Source: Schaalia sp. ORNL0103 (GTDB lineage: Bacteria > Actinomycetota > Actinomycetes > Actinomycetales > Actinomycetaceae). Taken from it: 64,000 bases of DNA. The DNA is taken from assembly GCF_019429565.1 (NCBI RefSeq), contig NZ_JAHXSA010000001.1, positions 1,364,001-1,428,000 on the forward strand, written 5' to 3'. How positions within the stretch are numbered: position 1 is the stretch's first letter; every line of letters begins with the position of its first letter. Below the pieces are notes generated by a model. That model did no database searches and was not told the origin of the DNA. It was given only the letters and a program-made list of their open reading frames with translations. Below are positions 62,746-64,000 of the stretch, one piece after another. The translations under genes were made by a program, and so were the position numbers.

Positions 62746-63147
62746 TAACTAGTGCAGGGCTGTCCGGCACGGCTCGGCTGACATCTTGTTGGAGCAGCTA
62801 TGGAGCAGATCTTCCCGCGCATAGGCTTGTTGCTCAGTAGCGTTGCACCACTTAGCGCAGCATTGCACTGGGTAGTAAGCAGTGCATTGCCACGCTATCT
62901 AGTGCAATGCCTCGCTATCTAGTGCATTGCTGCCGCACCTAGTGAATTGCTCAATGATGTGGGTCTGCCGCGCATCACCAAAGCACCACGACGCGCCACA
63001 TTCACAGACAAAACCCGCAACAACACTGCCCGACCCCACAACACGCGCACAACACCCACCGCCACAACCCCGCACACATGCGGGCGCGCGCCCGGCCAAT
63101 CAGCCGGGCGCGCGCCCTTCCCACCAACCGCCACGAGGGCGGTAGCC

Positions 63148-64000
<853 letters not shown>

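Larger units (their letters stand above)
62296..63147. other. Noncoding gap packed with palindromes
   Basis: About 850 bp without a gene. It holds a perfect 25-bp inverted repeat (62467-62525), two nested palindromes (62685-62707 and 62707-62745) and a set of CTAGTGCAATGC-type words (62840-62950). Positions 63085-63120 resemble the mdh terminator. Confidence 0.65.

Noticed and set aside
62840-62950. Possible CRISPR-like array
   Set aside because: Words are short and irregularly spaced, with no conserved spacers and no cas genes in the window.

Overview
The window is 64 kb of high-GC, densely coded DNA typical of a host-associated actinobacterium. Gene content (Asp23/Gls24 envelope operon, DUF501-FtsB-Ppx cluster, Mfd, cytosolic-type malate dehydrogenase, Erm(X), an IS1249-like element) best fits the Actinomyces/Schaalia group. 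That placement is inference; no rRNA gene or marker comparison is available here.

Left part (1-12 kb): an accessory zone. It opens with a McrB-like AAA+ protein cut by the window edge. Then come two toxin-antitoxin modules (VapBC, HigBA), an Asp23/Gls24-DUF2273-AmaP envelope operon, and a 6.3-kb island. Copies of one ~48-bp hairpin repeat, all in the same orientation, separate these blocks (1551, 2261, 2991, 5684, 11964). The last two copies also carry the final 24 bp of ychF, so the island is bounded by an 84-85 bp direct repeat at the 3' end of ychF. The island holds a fragment of an MmeI-type methyltransferase, erm(X) with its leader peptide, an IS256-family insertion sequence, an ApeA-like protein truncated by that IS, a small membrane protein and a second HEPN-type protein.

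Middle part (12-40 kb): mostly housekeeping genes. These are ychF, ispH, xseAB, a PfkB-family kinase, a cis-prenyl transferase, a hemolysin III-like protein, greA, an IS1249-like element with 8-bp target duplications, an AI-2E-type permease, msrA, an FKBP, a Bax-inhibitor-1 protein, a tRNA with anticodon UAA, ppx/gppA, DUF501, ftsB, eno, a SurA-like lipoprotein, mfd, pth, an SGNH hydrolase, galK, a 2H phosphoesterase, exoA, and folD-glyA behind a ZTP riboswitch.

Right part (40-58.5 kb): a cell-surface polysaccharide locus. An initiating sugar transferase faces a long minus-strand run: cytidylyltransferase, CDP-alcohol phosphatidyltransferase, GT2, Wzz-like, GT2, Wzy-like, Wzx-like flippase, two giant paralogous secreted proteins and a WecG/TagA-type transferase. 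The first six genes overlap by 4-8 bp and must be co-translated. The enzymes together suggest a Wzx/Wzy-type polymer with a CDP-activated alcohol-phosphate decoration. The two exoproteins (fibrinogen-like start, delta-60 repeats, FnIII, two beta-sandwiches) appear to belong to the same surface programme.

End part (58.5-64 kb): purU, an unusual membrane protein with an AT-rich beta-solenoid-like C-terminus, a GNAT acetyltransferase, an 850-bp gap packed with palindromic words, and a malate dehydrogenase cut by the window edge.
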